A stretch of DNA of 64,000 nucleotides from an uncultured Woeseiaceae bacterium. Its GTDB lineage: Bacteria > Pseudomonadota > Gammaproteobacteria > Steroidobacterales > Woeseiaceae. The notes below the pieces were generated by a model. It was not told the DNA's origin. It was given only the letters and a program-made list of their open reading frames with translations, and did not search any database. Shown in pieces: positions 8,186 to 16,682 of this stretch; position 1 is the first letter of the stretch; every line of letters begins with the position of its first letter. Position numbers and translations under genes: made by a program. The stretch lies in contig CAMYJB010000001.1 of assembly GCA_947258565.1 (NCBI GenBank), positions 225,757 through 289,756 on the forward strand, read 5' to 3'.

Positions 8186-8239
8186 GGTCTTTCTCTTGAA
8201 GAGGACTTGTTGCTTCGAAATTGATTGCTCGATTGGCTG

Positions 8240-8265
8240 GGGTTCGAGTCCCATCGTCCACCCCA
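8240..8265 (+). pseudogene. Decayed partial copy of tRNA-His (3' end)
   Basis: An exact 26-base repeat of the T arm, acceptor strand and CCA of tRNA-His (8092-8117). Together with the 13-base anticodon-arm match at about 8175-8187 it looks like the remains of a second tRNA-His gene with extra DNA between the two parts, or an att-like duplication. It has no 5' half and cannot fold as a tRNA. The rest of 8118-8412 holds no gene that I can support. Confidence 0.7.
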
Positions 8266-8412
8266 TCTTCCCGTGGGACGTGCCTGTTATCGGATGCGCG
8301 GTGATCACTGACGCTCTGTAACACGCCGGTACGATCCCTCTTTTTTTGCGTCGTCCGCCGCTTCTTCCCCACCTCGGCGTCCGACAGTCAAGAACAAAAA
8401 CAGGAGTTCACA

Positions 8413-10464
8413 ATGAAACATCTCATATCTCTCGCGGCGTCAGCCGTGCTGCTCGTAGCCTGCGGTGACCGGCAGGCCGACGAGACACCGCGGGACGCGG
8501 CCGGTGGTGCACCGCAGAGCGAGGCTGTCGAATCGGCGCCGCAGGCCGCGTCACTCATTCCTCGGGATGTCATCTTTGGCAATCCGGACCGGACGCTGGC
8601 GCGAATCAGCCCCGACGGCGCCTGGGTAAGCTGGCTGGCGCCAAAAGACGGCGTGCTCAATGTATGGGTCGCTCCGTCCGACAACCCGTCCGATGCCCGC
8701 GTTATCACGAACGATACCTACCGCGGCATTTCCCAGTATTTCTGGGCGCCGAACAGTGCCTTCGTTTACTACATCCAGGACCAGGGTGGTGACGAGAACT
8801 TTCATGTTTATTCGGCGAATATCGAAACGGGTGACGTCGTTGATCTGACCCCGGTCAAAGAAGGTGCCCGGGCGACGGTCGAGAGCATCTCGTCGCAGCG
8901 GCCTGATGAAATCGTCGTCGGCATCAATGAGCGTAACGCCCAGTTGTTCGATCTGTATCTCGTCGACGTGACGACCGGCGAACGGGAATTGCTGAAGGAA
9001 AACCCGGGCTTTGCCGGCTGGCTCATCGACAACAACCTGGACCCGCGGTTCGGCTTCCAGCCGACGGCGGACGGCGGCGGCAACATCGTTGACTTTGAAG
9101 GCGAGATTTTCGCGGTAATCCCGCCGGAAGACTTTCTTTCAACGACGGCCGTCGGATTCAATGCCGCCAATGACGCGGTGTTTATCCTGGATAGCCGTGG
9201 CCGCGATACGGCAGCGCTGACGCAGGTGGCACTTGGATCCGGGGAAGTCGAGCTGCTCGCGGAGAACGACGATGCTGATATTTCCGGGATTTTCGTTGAC
9301 CGGCGCACGCTCGAGCCTATTGCCTACAACGTCAACCATCTGAAGTCGCAGTGGTACCCGGTCGACGACTCGACCGCTGCTGATCTCGAAGGTCTGACAG
9401 CAGCACTCGGCGGCTCGCTGAGCATACTCGCCGCCACCGACGACATGTCGAAGTGGATCGTGCACGAAGACGCACCGGAGCGGTCCGGTACCTACTTCAT
9501 CTACGATCGCGAAGATCGTTCCGTGACGAAGATGCTCGAGCAGTATCCAGATCTCGAAGACTATACGCTGGCGCCTATGCAGGCCCTGATCATCAAGTCC
9601 CGTGACGGGCTCGAACTGCCTTCCTACCTGACACTGCCTGTCAGCAGCGATAGCAACGGCGATGGCCGCCCCGATGCGGCGATGCCAATGGTGCTCGCCG
9701 TTCACGGTGGGCCGTGGGCGCGCGACGAGTATGGATATCATCCATGGCACCAGTGGCTGGCCAACCGCGGCTACGCCGTTCTGTCGGTGAACTACCGCGG
9801 TTCCACCGGTTTCGGCAAGACGTTTACACGCGCTGCGATCGGCGAGTTCGCGGGCAAGATGCATGACGACCTGATCGACGGCGTGCAGTGGGCAATCGAC
9901 GAGGGCATCGCCGACCCGGAGAAGATTGCCATAGCGGGCGGTTCCTACGGCGGCTACGCGACGCTGATCGGTGTGAGCTTTACCCCCGATACCTTTGCCT
10001 GTGGCGTCGATATCGTCGGGCCGTCGAGTCTCGTCACGCTGATCGAGAGTTTCCCCGAGTACTGGAAGCCGTTCCTGCAGGGCACCTGGTACACCTACGT
10101 CGGGGACCCGGCGGACCCCGAGGATCGTGAAGACATGCTGGCGCGCTCTGCGATCAGTCGCGTCGACGACATCAAGGTCCCTCTGCTCGTGGGCCAGGGG
10201 CAGAACGATCCGCGGGTAACGAAACTGGAATCGGATCAGCTGGTCGAGGCAATGGCTGCGAATGAGCTGCCGGTCACCTACGTCAACTTTCCGGACGAAG
10301 GTCACGGATTCCGTCGCCCCGAGAACCGTCTTGCATTCTACTCGGTGATGGAGGGCTTCCTCGAGAGCTGCCTCGAGGGTAGGTCAGAGCCGGTCGATAA
10401 TGCTTTCGAGGGTTCGACCATCGAAATCCTTCACGGCAAGGGTTACGTCAGGAACCTGCCGTAG
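8413..10464 (+). CDS. S9-family prolyl oligopeptidase-like lipoprotein (DPP/acylaminoacyl-peptidase type)
   Basis: 683 residues. The N-terminus has a lipoprotein signal ending LLVAC with Cys17. A WD40-like beta-propeller region (about 50-400) is followed by an alpha/beta hydrolase domain with GGSYGG (Ser511), QNDPRV (Asp599) and EGHGF (His631), the S9 catalytic triad in its usual order. Such enzymes cut short peptides, often after proline or an N-terminal acyl residue, and act here in the periplasm or at a membrane surface. A ribosome site (AGGAG, 8401-8405) precedes the ATG. The gene stands alone after the tRNA cluster. Confidence 0.92.
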   Translation: MKHLISLAASAVLLVACGDRQADETPRDAAGGAPQSEAVESAPQAASLIPRDVIFGNPDRTLARISPDGAWVSWLAPKDGVLNVWVAPSDNPSDARVITNDTYRGISQYFWAPNSAFVYYIQDQGGDENFHVYSANIETGDVVDLTPVKEGARATVESISSQRPDEIVVGINERNAQLFDLYLVDVTTGERELLKENPGFAGWLIDNNLDPRFGFQPTADGGGNIVDFEGEIFAVIPPEDFLSTTAVGFNAANDAVFILDSRGRDTAALTQVALGSGEVELLAENDDADISGIFVDRRTLEPIAYNVNHLKSQWYPVDDSTAADLEGLTAALGGSLSILAATDDMSKWIVHEDAPERSGTYFIYDREDRSVTKMLEQYPDLEDYTLAPMQALIIKSRDGLELPSYLTLPVSSDSNGDGRPDAAMPMVLAVHGGPWARDEYGYHPWHQWLANRGYAVLSVNYRGSTGFGKTFTRAAIGEFAGKMHDDLIDGVQWAIDEGIADPEKIAIAGGSYGGYATLIGVSFTPDTFACGVDIVGPSSLVTLIESFPEYWKPFLQGTWYTYVGDPADPEDREDMLARSAISRVDDIKVPLLVGQGQNDPRVTKLESDQLVEAMAANELPVTYVNFPDEGHGFRRPENRLAFYSVMEGFLESCLEGRSEPVDNAFEGSTIEILHGKGYVRNLP

Positions 10465-10500
10465 CCCGGCGTAGTTGCGACGGGCTGGCGAATTATGGCC

Positions 10501-10995
10501 TCAGCCCGTATCGCAGCTATCCGGCTGATCCAGCAATGCCTGGTCCTCGGCCGGCGGGGGCTGCGGTAGTACGCCCCCGGCGTCGAAGACGACGCGCCAC
10601 TGGCCGTCCGCATGCAATCGCCACACCGAGTTGAACGTACCCCAATGCTCGGTTTCGTTGCCGTCCTCATCACGCGCAACCAGCCTGTAGGGGCCGCGCG
10701 AGAGCGCGAGTGTGCCGTCTTCGAGGACTTCCAGGTACTTCGGGCGCCACTTGATCGACGGGCCGTCTGAATCGAAAAACACGGCCCACGCCGCGGTGAT
10801 TGCCTGCGGTCCGCGACTGACAGAGCCGCTTACGAATCGTGCGTCCGAGTCGATGAACGAAGCGAAGAGCTCTTGATCCCGGGTCTCGACGGCCTTGCTG
10901 AAGCCGATCTCCCGGCAGCGCACCTCGTCGTCGACTTCAGCTTGGGCAGGCATGGCAAGTGCCAGTAACGCTAAAAGTGTCACGGAAAACCTCAT
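10501..10995 (-). CDS. Secreted NTF2/SnoaL-like (DUF4440-type) protein
   Basis: 164 residues. Signal peptide MRFSVTLLALLALAMPAQA, then a single NTF2-like fold: the FSKAVETRDQELFASFIDSDARFVSG start, the middle strand GPYRL, and the end FNSVWRLHADGQWRVVFDAG are typical of the DUF4440/SnoaL group. The fold binds small molecules or has minor enzyme roles; nothing here identifies a substrate. It is convergent with the S9 peptidase gene, with 36 bases between them. Confidence 0.8.
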   Translation of the reverse strand: MRFSVTLLALLALAMPAQAEVDDEVRCREIGFSKAVETRDQELFASFIDSDARFVSGSVSRGPQAITAAWAVFFDSDGPSIKWRPKYLEVLEDGTLALSRGPYRLVARDEDGNETEHWGTFNSVWRLHADGQWRVVFDAGGVLPQPPPAEDQALLDQPDSCDTG

Positions 10996-11015
10996 GAGCG
11001 CACCCCCGATGGTCT

Positions 11016-11044
11016 TTGCCAGCCTCTCCGGTTTGAGCTAGTAT
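11016..11044 (+). promoter_or_regulatory. Promoter of tRNA-Lys
   Basis: TTGCCA (11016-11021), 17-base spacer, TAGTAT (11039-11044), then a GC-rich discriminator (CTCGCGTCCGG). It lies about 57 bases upstream of tRNA-Lys and is divergent from the NTF2-like gene. Confidence 0.6.
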
Positions 11045-11101
11045 CTCGCGTCCGGCCAGCCCGGCAAAGGCAATTCTGCGTTGCCCTGGCTCGAACAGGA
11101 T

Positions 11102-11178
11102 GGGCCTCTAGCTCAATTAGGCAGAGCAACGGACTCTTAATCCGCAGGTTCGGGGTTCGATTCCCCGGGGGCCCACCA
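11102..11178 (+). tRNA. tRNA-Lys (anticodon CTT)
   Basis: 77 bases with encoded CCA. Acceptor stem GGGCCTC/GGGGCCC (one G-T pair), D arm GCTC/GAGC, anticodon loop CTCTTAA, T stem CGGGG/CCCCG. The outermost anticodon-stem pair is A-C, a mild departure. No second copy of its 3' end was found downstream of the epimerase/asnB pair. Confidence 0.93.
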
Positions 11179-11313
11179 ATATCCCGCGGTTACTTCCTCA
11201 CGGCCCCATTGGCTGCAGGCAAACTGCATCAGGCAGGAGCGCCTGGAATAGGAAAGCCCGGCTGCTCCAGCCAATTACAAAAGTCGGCGGGCCCGTTTCC
11301 CCGCCTTGTATTG

Positions 11314-11335
11314 CGGCTTGTAAGAAGACAAGCCG
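11314..11335. repeat. 8-base inverted repeat in the tRNA-Lys/epimerase gap
   Basis: CGGCTTGT (11314-11321), loop AAGAAG, ACAAGCCG (11328-11335). No T-run follows on either side. A weaker GGCGGG/CCCGCC-type hairpin lies just before it (about 11286-11304). Apart from these the gap 11179-11505 shows no gene that I can support. Confidence 0.45.
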
Positions 11336-11505
11336 GACACCCGGGTTCGTCAGACTTCGGATATTACCTACCACACACAGGGGTGGATACGAATCGCACC
11401 GCGCATGCCTTCTGGTAAAATCAGACAGTAAGCTGGAAGCACACAGTTCTTTGCGTTTGAACTGTTTCATGCTGATCATTCGCATCTGCTGATTAGTCTT
11501 GTGAA

Positions 11506-12513
11506 ATGGATATTCTGATTACCGGTGGTACGGGCTTCATCGGTAGCGCCTTGGCCAACCGGTATAAACGTCTGGGTCACCGGGTTGCCGTTCTGGGGCA
11601 GGCGAACAACGACTGGGAGGCGCGTCGCGCCCGCGAACTCCAGGCCAAAGGAATCGTGGCCGTTCTGGGCTCGGTTCTCGATGAGAAATTGCTGCAATCG
11701 GTTTGCGCCGGCAAAGACGCCGTTTTTCATCTCGCCGCTGCGCAGCACGAAACGGACGTCGACGACAACTATTTCCGAGACATCAACCTGCACGGCACGC
11801 AAAATGTGCTTGAGGCCAGTGTCGCCGGTGGAGTCGACAGATTCATTCACGGCAGTACGATCGGTGTTTATGGCAGCGTTCAAAAGGGACCCCTTGACGA
11901 ACAGTCACCGACGAGGCCCGAGAATATCTATGGTGCCACTAAACTGGAAGGCGAACAGGTCGTGCGGGAGTTCCGTGATCGACTCTCAGTTACCATTGTT
12001 CGGATATCGGAGACATATGGCCCGGAAGACAAGCGCCTGCTACCGATGTTCCGGTACGTTTCAAAGGGCTGGTTTCCATTGATTGGTGCCGGTGGAAACA
12101 AGCACCAGCCTATTTTTGTTGACGATTTGGTGGAAGCATTAATTGCGCTTTCAAGTAACGAAAAGGCTTTTGGAGAAACTGTCATCCTCGCTGGTCCTGC
12201 ACCGGTATCAACGGTGGAGATGATCGACAATGTCGAGTCGGCATTGCATCGACGCAGTCACAAGCTCCGCATCCCGATGGCGCCGATGACTGCCATTGCT
12301 TATATCCTCGAGAAGGCGCTGCCGCCGTTGCATATCAAGCCCCCGCTTACACGCAGGCGGCTCGATTTCTATCGCAAGAGTTTCTGGTTCGATACCAGCA
12401 AAGCCGATGCACTGATCGGTACCGCATCCTCTACAAATTTTGCGGCTGGCGCACGGCTGACCCTGCAGTGGTATGCTGCAAATGGCCTGCTCGTTGCGCA
12501 AACCATAGTCTAA
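11506..12513 (+). CDS. NAD-dependent epimerase/dehydratase (extended SDR)
   Basis: 335 residues. The N-terminal Rossmann motif GGTGFIG (residues 7-13) and YGATK (Tyr-x-x-x-Lys catalytic pair near residue 145) place it in the extended short-chain dehydrogenase family used for nucleotide-sugar and related conversions. The substrate cannot be read from the sequence. It is nine bases upstream of an asparagine synthetase-like gene and the two are surely co-transcribed. Both look AT-richer than the core genes around them, which fits later acquisition. A role in surface-glycan building is likely but inferred. Confidence 0.85.
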   Translation: MDILITGGTGFIGSALANRYKRLGHRVAVLGQANNDWEARRARELQAKGIVAVLGSVLDEKLLQSVCAGKDAVFHLAAAQHETDVDDNYFRDINLHGTQNVLEASVAGGVDRFIHGSTIGVYGSVQKGPLDEQSPTRPENIYGATKLEGEQVVREFRDRLSVTIVRISETYGPEDKRLLPMFRYVSKGWFPLIGAGGNKHQPIFVDDLVEALIALSSNEKAFGETVILAGPAPVSTVEMIDNVESALHRRSHKLRIPMAPMTAIAYILEKALPPLHIKPPLTRRRLDFYRKSFWFDTSKADALIGTASSTNFAAGARLTLQWYAANGLLVAQTIV

Positions 12514-12522
12514 ACCCAATCT

Positions 12523-14460
12523 ATGTGTGGAATCGCCGGATGCATTGGCTCGCGGCACGGTCGCGAGCAGCTCGAGCGCATGCTCGATGTGCAGCGCCAT
12601 CGCGGCCCCGATGATCGTGGAACGTTGCACGATTCTCCGGCACACCTGGGTCAGGTCCGCCTGTCAATCATCGACCTGACGGGCGGACACCAGCCGATTG
12701 CCAATGAAGACCGGACACTTTGGGTTATCTGCAATGGTGAGATCTACAATCACGAGGTCTTGCGATCATCGCTCGAGCAGAGAGGCCACTCGTTCCGCAC
12801 GCGCAGCGACGCAGAGGTCATCCTGCACCTCTATGAAGATTATGAAGAGAGCTGCGTGGATCACCTGCGAGGCATGTTTGCATTTGCGATCTGGGATAGG
12901 CACCGGCAGCGGCTGTTTGCGGCCCGGGATCACCTGGGTCAGAAACCGTTCTACTATGCGCTGATCGGAGATGAATTCTATTTTTCGTCGGAGATAAAAG
13001 GCTTACTTGCAGCCTGCCCTGAACTACGCGAGCCGGATATGGAGGCTCTCGACCAGTACCTCGCTTTGCGATTTATCGGGGCGCCGCGAAGCATGTTCAG
13101 GCGAGTGCATAAACTCCCCGCCGCGCATCGACTGACGTTCGACGCAGGCGCAGGACTTCGCATCGCGCGGTACTGGCAGCTGGCGTATGAGCCCAAGCGG
13201 GAAATCAGCCTGGATGACGCGATTGACGCGACGCGAGAGCAGCTTCTGGAGGCGCTGCAGCTGCACATGGTCAGCGATGTTCCGGTGGGTGCATTTCTGA
13301 GTGGCGGGCTGGATTCTGGACTTATAACCGCCATGCTCAGCAAGGACCTTCTAGCTGAGCCGATCAAGACATTTACGCTGGGGCTCGTGCATGAGCAATT
13401 CGACGAATCGCCCGCAGCAAAGGCGGTATCTGTCCGGAGCGGCACTGAGCACTATGCGGAAACGGTCTCGCCGTCCATGGTCGAGTACCTTCCTGACCTG
13501 GTCTGGCATCTTGATGAACCGTCGGATCCGCTTTCGCTATGTGCGTGGCTCGTATCCGAGCTGGCGTCCCGGCATGTAAAGGTCGTCGTCGGCGGCGATG
13601 GTGGTGATGAGTTGTTCGGAGGATATGACAGGTATTACGGCGTGCAGTTTGCGGATCAATATGCCCGTATCCCACGGTTCATTCGGAGCGGCATACTGGG
13701 CCCCCTGATCTCTGCAGGGTCGGGGGGGAGCTGGTACAAGAGTCGCATGCATCAACTCAAATGGCTGCACCGCCTCGCGAGCTATCAAGGTGGCGAGCGC
13801 TATGCCGCGGCTCTCAATTATTTCTATTTTGATTCGCAGGCGCGTTCGACTGTCTACGGTGAGACTATGGCTTCGGGAGTTGCTGGATTTGATGCCGAGT
13901 CTTTCATTACCAACAACTATGAGCAGGCCGACGCGAAAGCGCCGCTGGATCGAATGCTGGCCACGGACCTGGAGGGCCGATTACCTGACCACCCGGTGAT
14001 GATCACGGACCGGATGACCATGGCCCATGGCCTCGAGGCGCGCAGCCCTTTCATGGACCACAAGTTGGCGGAATTTTGTGCGCGACTTCCGGGGGAGCTG
14101 AAGGTTAAGGGGCGATCGCTACGCATACTGCAACGGCGAATAGCCCAGCGGTATTTGCCTCCCGAGGTGCTTCAGCGACCCAAACAGGGCTTTGCTTCGG
14201 CAATGCCTTACATGCTGCGTGACGAGTATCCTGCTCTGTTTGGGGCACTTCTTCGAGATTCGATTCTGGTCAGAGACGGGTATCTCCGGAGCGAGGGAAT
14301 TTCGAAAATTCTTGACGCACACCTTGCAGGAAAGGAAGACCATGCAGCGCGTCTGTGGCTGCTGGCCAACAGCGAAATCTGGTACCGGATGGCGATCAAG
14401 AACGAGACTCGCGAATCGATGCGGGATTTACTTGCGTCCACGACCAGATTCGCTGCGTGA
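12523..14460 (+). CDS. asnB: Glutamine-hydrolysing asparagine synthetase-like amidotransferase
   Basis: 645 residues, within the range of AsnB-type proteins. MCGIAGCIG leaves Cys2 as the class II glutaminase nucleophile, and RHRGPDDRG is the conserved loop after it. The C-terminal synthetase domain has the ATP-pyrophosphatase motif SGGLDSG and GGDGGDELFGGYDRY. Such proteins make asparagine, but many in surface-polysaccharide loci amidate sugar acids or act as transaminase-like partners. Pairing with an SDR epimerase favours a glycan-related role. No terminator with a T-run on this strand was found after it. Confidence 0.88.
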   Translation: MCGIAGCIGSRHGREQLERMLDVQRHRGPDDRGTLHDSPAHLGQVRLSIIDLTGGHQPIANEDRTLWVICNGEIYNHEVLRSSLEQRGHSFRTRSDAEVILHLYEDYEESCVDHLRGMFAFAIWDRHRQRLFAARDHLGQKPFYYALIGDEFYFSSEIKGLLAACPELREPDMEALDQYLALRFIGAPRSMFRRVHKLPAAHRLTFDAGAGLRIARYWQLAYEPKREISLDDAIDATREQLLEALQLHMVSDVPVGAFLSGGLDSGLITAMLSKDLLAEPIKTFTLGLVHEQFDESPAAKAVSVRSGTEHYAETVSPSMVEYLPDLVWHLDEPSDPLSLCAWLVSELASRHVKVVVGGDGGDELFGGYDRYYGVQFADQYARIPRFIRSGILGPLISAGSGGSWYKSRMHQLKWLHRLASYQGGERYAAALNYFYFDSQARSTVYGETMASGVAGFDAESFITNNYEQADAKAPLDRMLATDLEGRLPDHPVMITDRMTMAHGLEARSPFMDHKLAEFCARLPGELKVKGRSLRILQRRIAQRYLPPEVLQRPKQGFASAMPYMLRDEYPALFGALLRDSILVRDGYLRSEGISKILDAHLAGKEDHAARLWLLANSEIWYRMAIKNETRESMRDLLASTTRFAA

Positions 14461-14526
14461 CTGTCCAGTCATGATATACGATACCGGTCGGACGAACCCG
14501 TCGCCAACAACCTGACAGTTTGCGGC

Positions 14527-14558
14527 AAAAAAAAGCGCCCGCGGTTTTCCGCGGGCGC
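14527..14558 (-). terminator. Intrinsic terminator of the octahaem cytochrome gene
   Basis: A perfect 10-base stem GCGCCCGCGG/CCGCGGGCGC with a TTTT loop on the plus strand, flanked at 14527-14534 by eight A. Read on the minus strand this is a GC hairpin followed by eight T, 28 bases after the cytochrome stop codon. It also separates that gene from the convergent asnB. Confidence 0.9.
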
Positions 14559-14585
14559 AATAGCACGAGTGTGTCTTCGGGGGGG

Positions 14586-16256
14586 TTACGGCCTCGTGCC
14601 AGCCCCAAACGGGGGCGGTTCATCCGTCCAGCCGAGCTCGGTCCAGTCGATCTGACCGCCACCATGACAATCGCCGCAGCTACTTGAGCCACTAAAGCCG
14701 TACGCCGCCTCTTTTGGTGCAACTTCATGATTCACGGTCAGGTACATGACCGTGGGTACGAACTGGAACTCGCCGGAGTAGGTTTGGCCGGTGTACAAAG
14801 CACCGTCCTGTAATGCGAGATTCCAGTCCCAGGTGCCCCAGTATGGATTCGGTCCGCCCTTGGTGCCGAAGAGGTGCGGCACGAGGACCGTGTTGTTGTT
14901 GGCGTCCGCCGGCTGGTTGCCGATCATCTTCTTGAACGGATAGATCTTGGCGCCTGCCGTCGTATAGTCGGCGCTTGGTTCGCCGAGGACCACGGGCGCC
15001 TCGGTGGTCGGTGTCCCGGTAAACTTGTCGTTCGCTTCGATAATAAAGCGATCCCACATGCCGTCGAAGTAACGCAGCGTCGGCCTTACGTTATTTGCCC
15101 AGACGAAGGTGCCTTTCTTGGGGTCGTAGACCGGTACGCCTGTGTCCCCATAGTCAAAGCTGGGATCATACTCAACGCCTCGCTCCACGTCCCCCGCGTC
15201 TGCCCAGTACCACTCGGTCTTCGTCGGTGTCTTGCGCGCGAAGGTCGGGATGTGGCAGACCTGGCAGGCCAGCATCGGATGCGAGGTAATGATTTCTTCG
15301 ACCGGCTTGCCGGCGTGGCGAGAGTTGGCATCGCCGTGGCAGCCTTCGCAGGTCTTCATTTCGCCTTCATCCACTGAGTGGTAAGGCATGCCGCCGATGC
15401 CGTGATCGATGACGTTGTCGCTCGCGTCTTTTTTCACGCCGTGGCAGAAGACGCAATCGACGTTGACGCCGTCCGTGCCCATGTGGACGTCGAACTCCTT
15501 CGTCGTATTCGCCAGTGACATCGCGATATCGCCGTGCTTGACGTTGTCGCCGCCGCCGGCCTTGGCATGGCAGTCAATGCAGTTGTCGATCGTCGGCGCG
15601 CCGTCGGCGACGCTGCGTGCGACCGCGCCGAGATCCACGCCTTCAGCGGGCAGTCCGGCGGTCTTCGGCGCTTTCGCGTAGGTGCCCGTCTGGTCGTGGC
15701 AGACCAGGCAGTCGACGTTCGTCATGTCGTTGAAGTCGTAGTTCTTGTCGTCGTAACCGTATCCCGCGTGACACTGCGCGCAGCGCGCTTCGTTGGTCGG
15801 GACGGCGACGCAGAAGTTGTTAATCAGGTCGTTCTTGCCGTGGGGCCCTTCCTCGAAACCGGTGATGTTCGACGATACACCTTCCCAGGTGAAGTGCGCC
15901 CGCATGAGCATGTCCGCGCCGATCAGGCCGTGGCAGGCCAGGCAGTCGTTCGTGCCGGTGTATTCATTTTCCGTGAAATACCCGACATGCAGCTTCTGAC
16001 CTTCGTACGCGCCGCTCGCGATCGCGTTGCAGTCCAGCGCGTCGACCACACCGTCGCCGTTGAGATCTTCCTCCGGATCGCCTTCCCCGTTGCCATTGAG
16101 ATCCCAACAGGCGAGGCCATCGGCACCAGGGGCGCCAGCGACGCCATCCAATCCGTCCAGGCCGTCGTCGCCCTCGCAACCGGCAATGGAGAATGCGAGG
16201 AAAATGCTCATGACAAGGCTGACAAGGCGGTATTTCGTGCTTAATGCCCGTCTCAT
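14586..16256 (-). CDS. Octahaem c-type cytochrome lipoprotein with collagen-like linker
   Basis: 556 residues. The signal peptide ends SIAGC (Cys27), predicting a lipid anchor. Residues 29-47 are Gly-X-X repeats, then a Asp/Asn-Gly-rich calcium-loop-like stretch (52-76). Eight CxxCH haem sites follow at 105, 159, 183, 226, 268, 303, 331 and 527; no CxxCK was seen. Haem count and size suit the octahaem cytochromes related to tetrathionate reductase, but that family link is an inference. It should carry electrons, or reduce a substrate, in the periplasm or at the outer membrane. A ribosome site (GAGGAG) precedes the ATG and a long palindrome lies just upstream. Confidence 0.88.
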   Translation of the reverse strand: MRRALSTKYRLVSLVMSIFLAFSIAGCEGDDGLDGLDGVAGAPGADGLACWDLNGNGEGDPEEDLNGDGVVDALDCNAIASGAYEGQKLHVGYFTENEYTGTNDCLACHGLIGADMLMRAHFTWEGVSSNITGFEEGPHGKNDLINNFCVAVPTNEARCAQCHAGYGYDDKNYDFNDMTNVDCLVCHDQTGTYAKAPKTAGLPAEGVDLGAVARSVADGAPTIDNCIDCHAKAGGGDNVKHGDIAMSLANTTKEFDVHMGTDGVNVDCVFCHGVKKDASDNVIDHGIGGMPYHSVDEGEMKTCEGCHGDANSRHAGKPVEEIITSHPMLACQVCHIPTFARKTPTKTEWYWADAGDVERGVEYDPSFDYGDTGVPVYDPKKGTFVWANNVRPTLRYFDGMWDRFIIEANDKFTGTPTTEAPVVLGEPSADYTTAGAKIYPFKKMIGNQPADANNNTVLVPHLFGTKGGPNPYWGTWDWNLALQDGALYTGQTYSGEFQFVPTVMYLTVNHEVAPKEAAYGFSGSSSCGDCHGGGQIDWTELGWTDEPPPFGAGTRP

Positions 16257-16277
16257 TTCTAGTCTCCTCAGATTGAG

Positions 16278-16303
16278 TATTAGAACTTTATGAAGTTCTA
16301 ATA
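16278..16303. promoter_or_regulatory. 26-base palindrome upstream of the cytochrome gene, probable operator
   Basis: Two perfect 11-base arms, TATTAGAACTT (16278-16288) and AAGTTCTAATA (16293-16303), with a TATG spacer. It lies 22 bases before the cytochrome start. A further half-site-like AGAAGTTCT adjoins it on the right (16303-16311). It may bind a dimeric regulator or fold in the 5' leader. Confidence 0.65.
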
Positions 16304-16573
16304 GAAGTTCTGAGGCAAAACATACTTCCAGCGCGTTTGCTCCTCAATTGGAGGTGACGCCCGACCATTACGGGGAATCCACTATTGCCCGAAATCCACG
16401 ATTCGCTGATTTTGTTGCGTCGCCGCATTATCGCCGGGCGAGTGCCTGGCGGGCTTTGCGCCGCGGCACGGTTCGTCACGCAAACGTCAGGAAGTCCTCA
16501 CGGGTTAGTCAGTATCTTGCCGACGATCGCCCGCATCCTTTGCGTCAGGATCAGCGAACGCAGAGGAGACGCC

Positions 16574-16666
16574 ATGAACGCCGAGCCGAGGCCAATGCCG
16601 GGATTCGTCGGCTACCTTTCGATACTGTTGATTTTTGCGAGCGTGATCGGTCCCGCGCTGATCTGA
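16574..16666 (+). CDS. Candidate 30-residue single-helix membrane peptide
   Basis: ATG at 16574 with a good ribosome site (GAGGAGAC, five to six bases before). It encodes MNAEPRPMPGF followed by a hydrophobic segment GYLSILLIFASVIGPALI and a TGA. The hydrophobic stretch is long enough for one membrane span. The gap between the cytochrome and the DUF3592 gene (16257-16682) holds no other gene. It is short enough to be chance; the ribosome site and clean membrane profile are the only support. Confidence 0.4.
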   Translation: MNAEPRPMPGFVGYLSILLIFASVIGPALI

Positions 16667-16682
16667 ATGGCGTGCGGAGCGC

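Noticed and set aside
9139..10305. Minus-strand open frame of 388 codons opposite the S9 peptidase
   Set aside because: Lies wholly antisense to a gene with an intact catalytic triad and has no family features.
10463..10490. AGCCCG/CGGGCT hairpin after the S9 peptidase as a terminator
   Set aside because: Only six base pairs with a 12-base loop and no T-run on either strand.
11102..14526. Genomic island bounded by a tRNA-Lys att repeat
   Set aside because: No copy of the tRNA-Lys 3' end occurs near 14.5 kb and no integrase is present, so insertion at the tRNA cannot be claimed.
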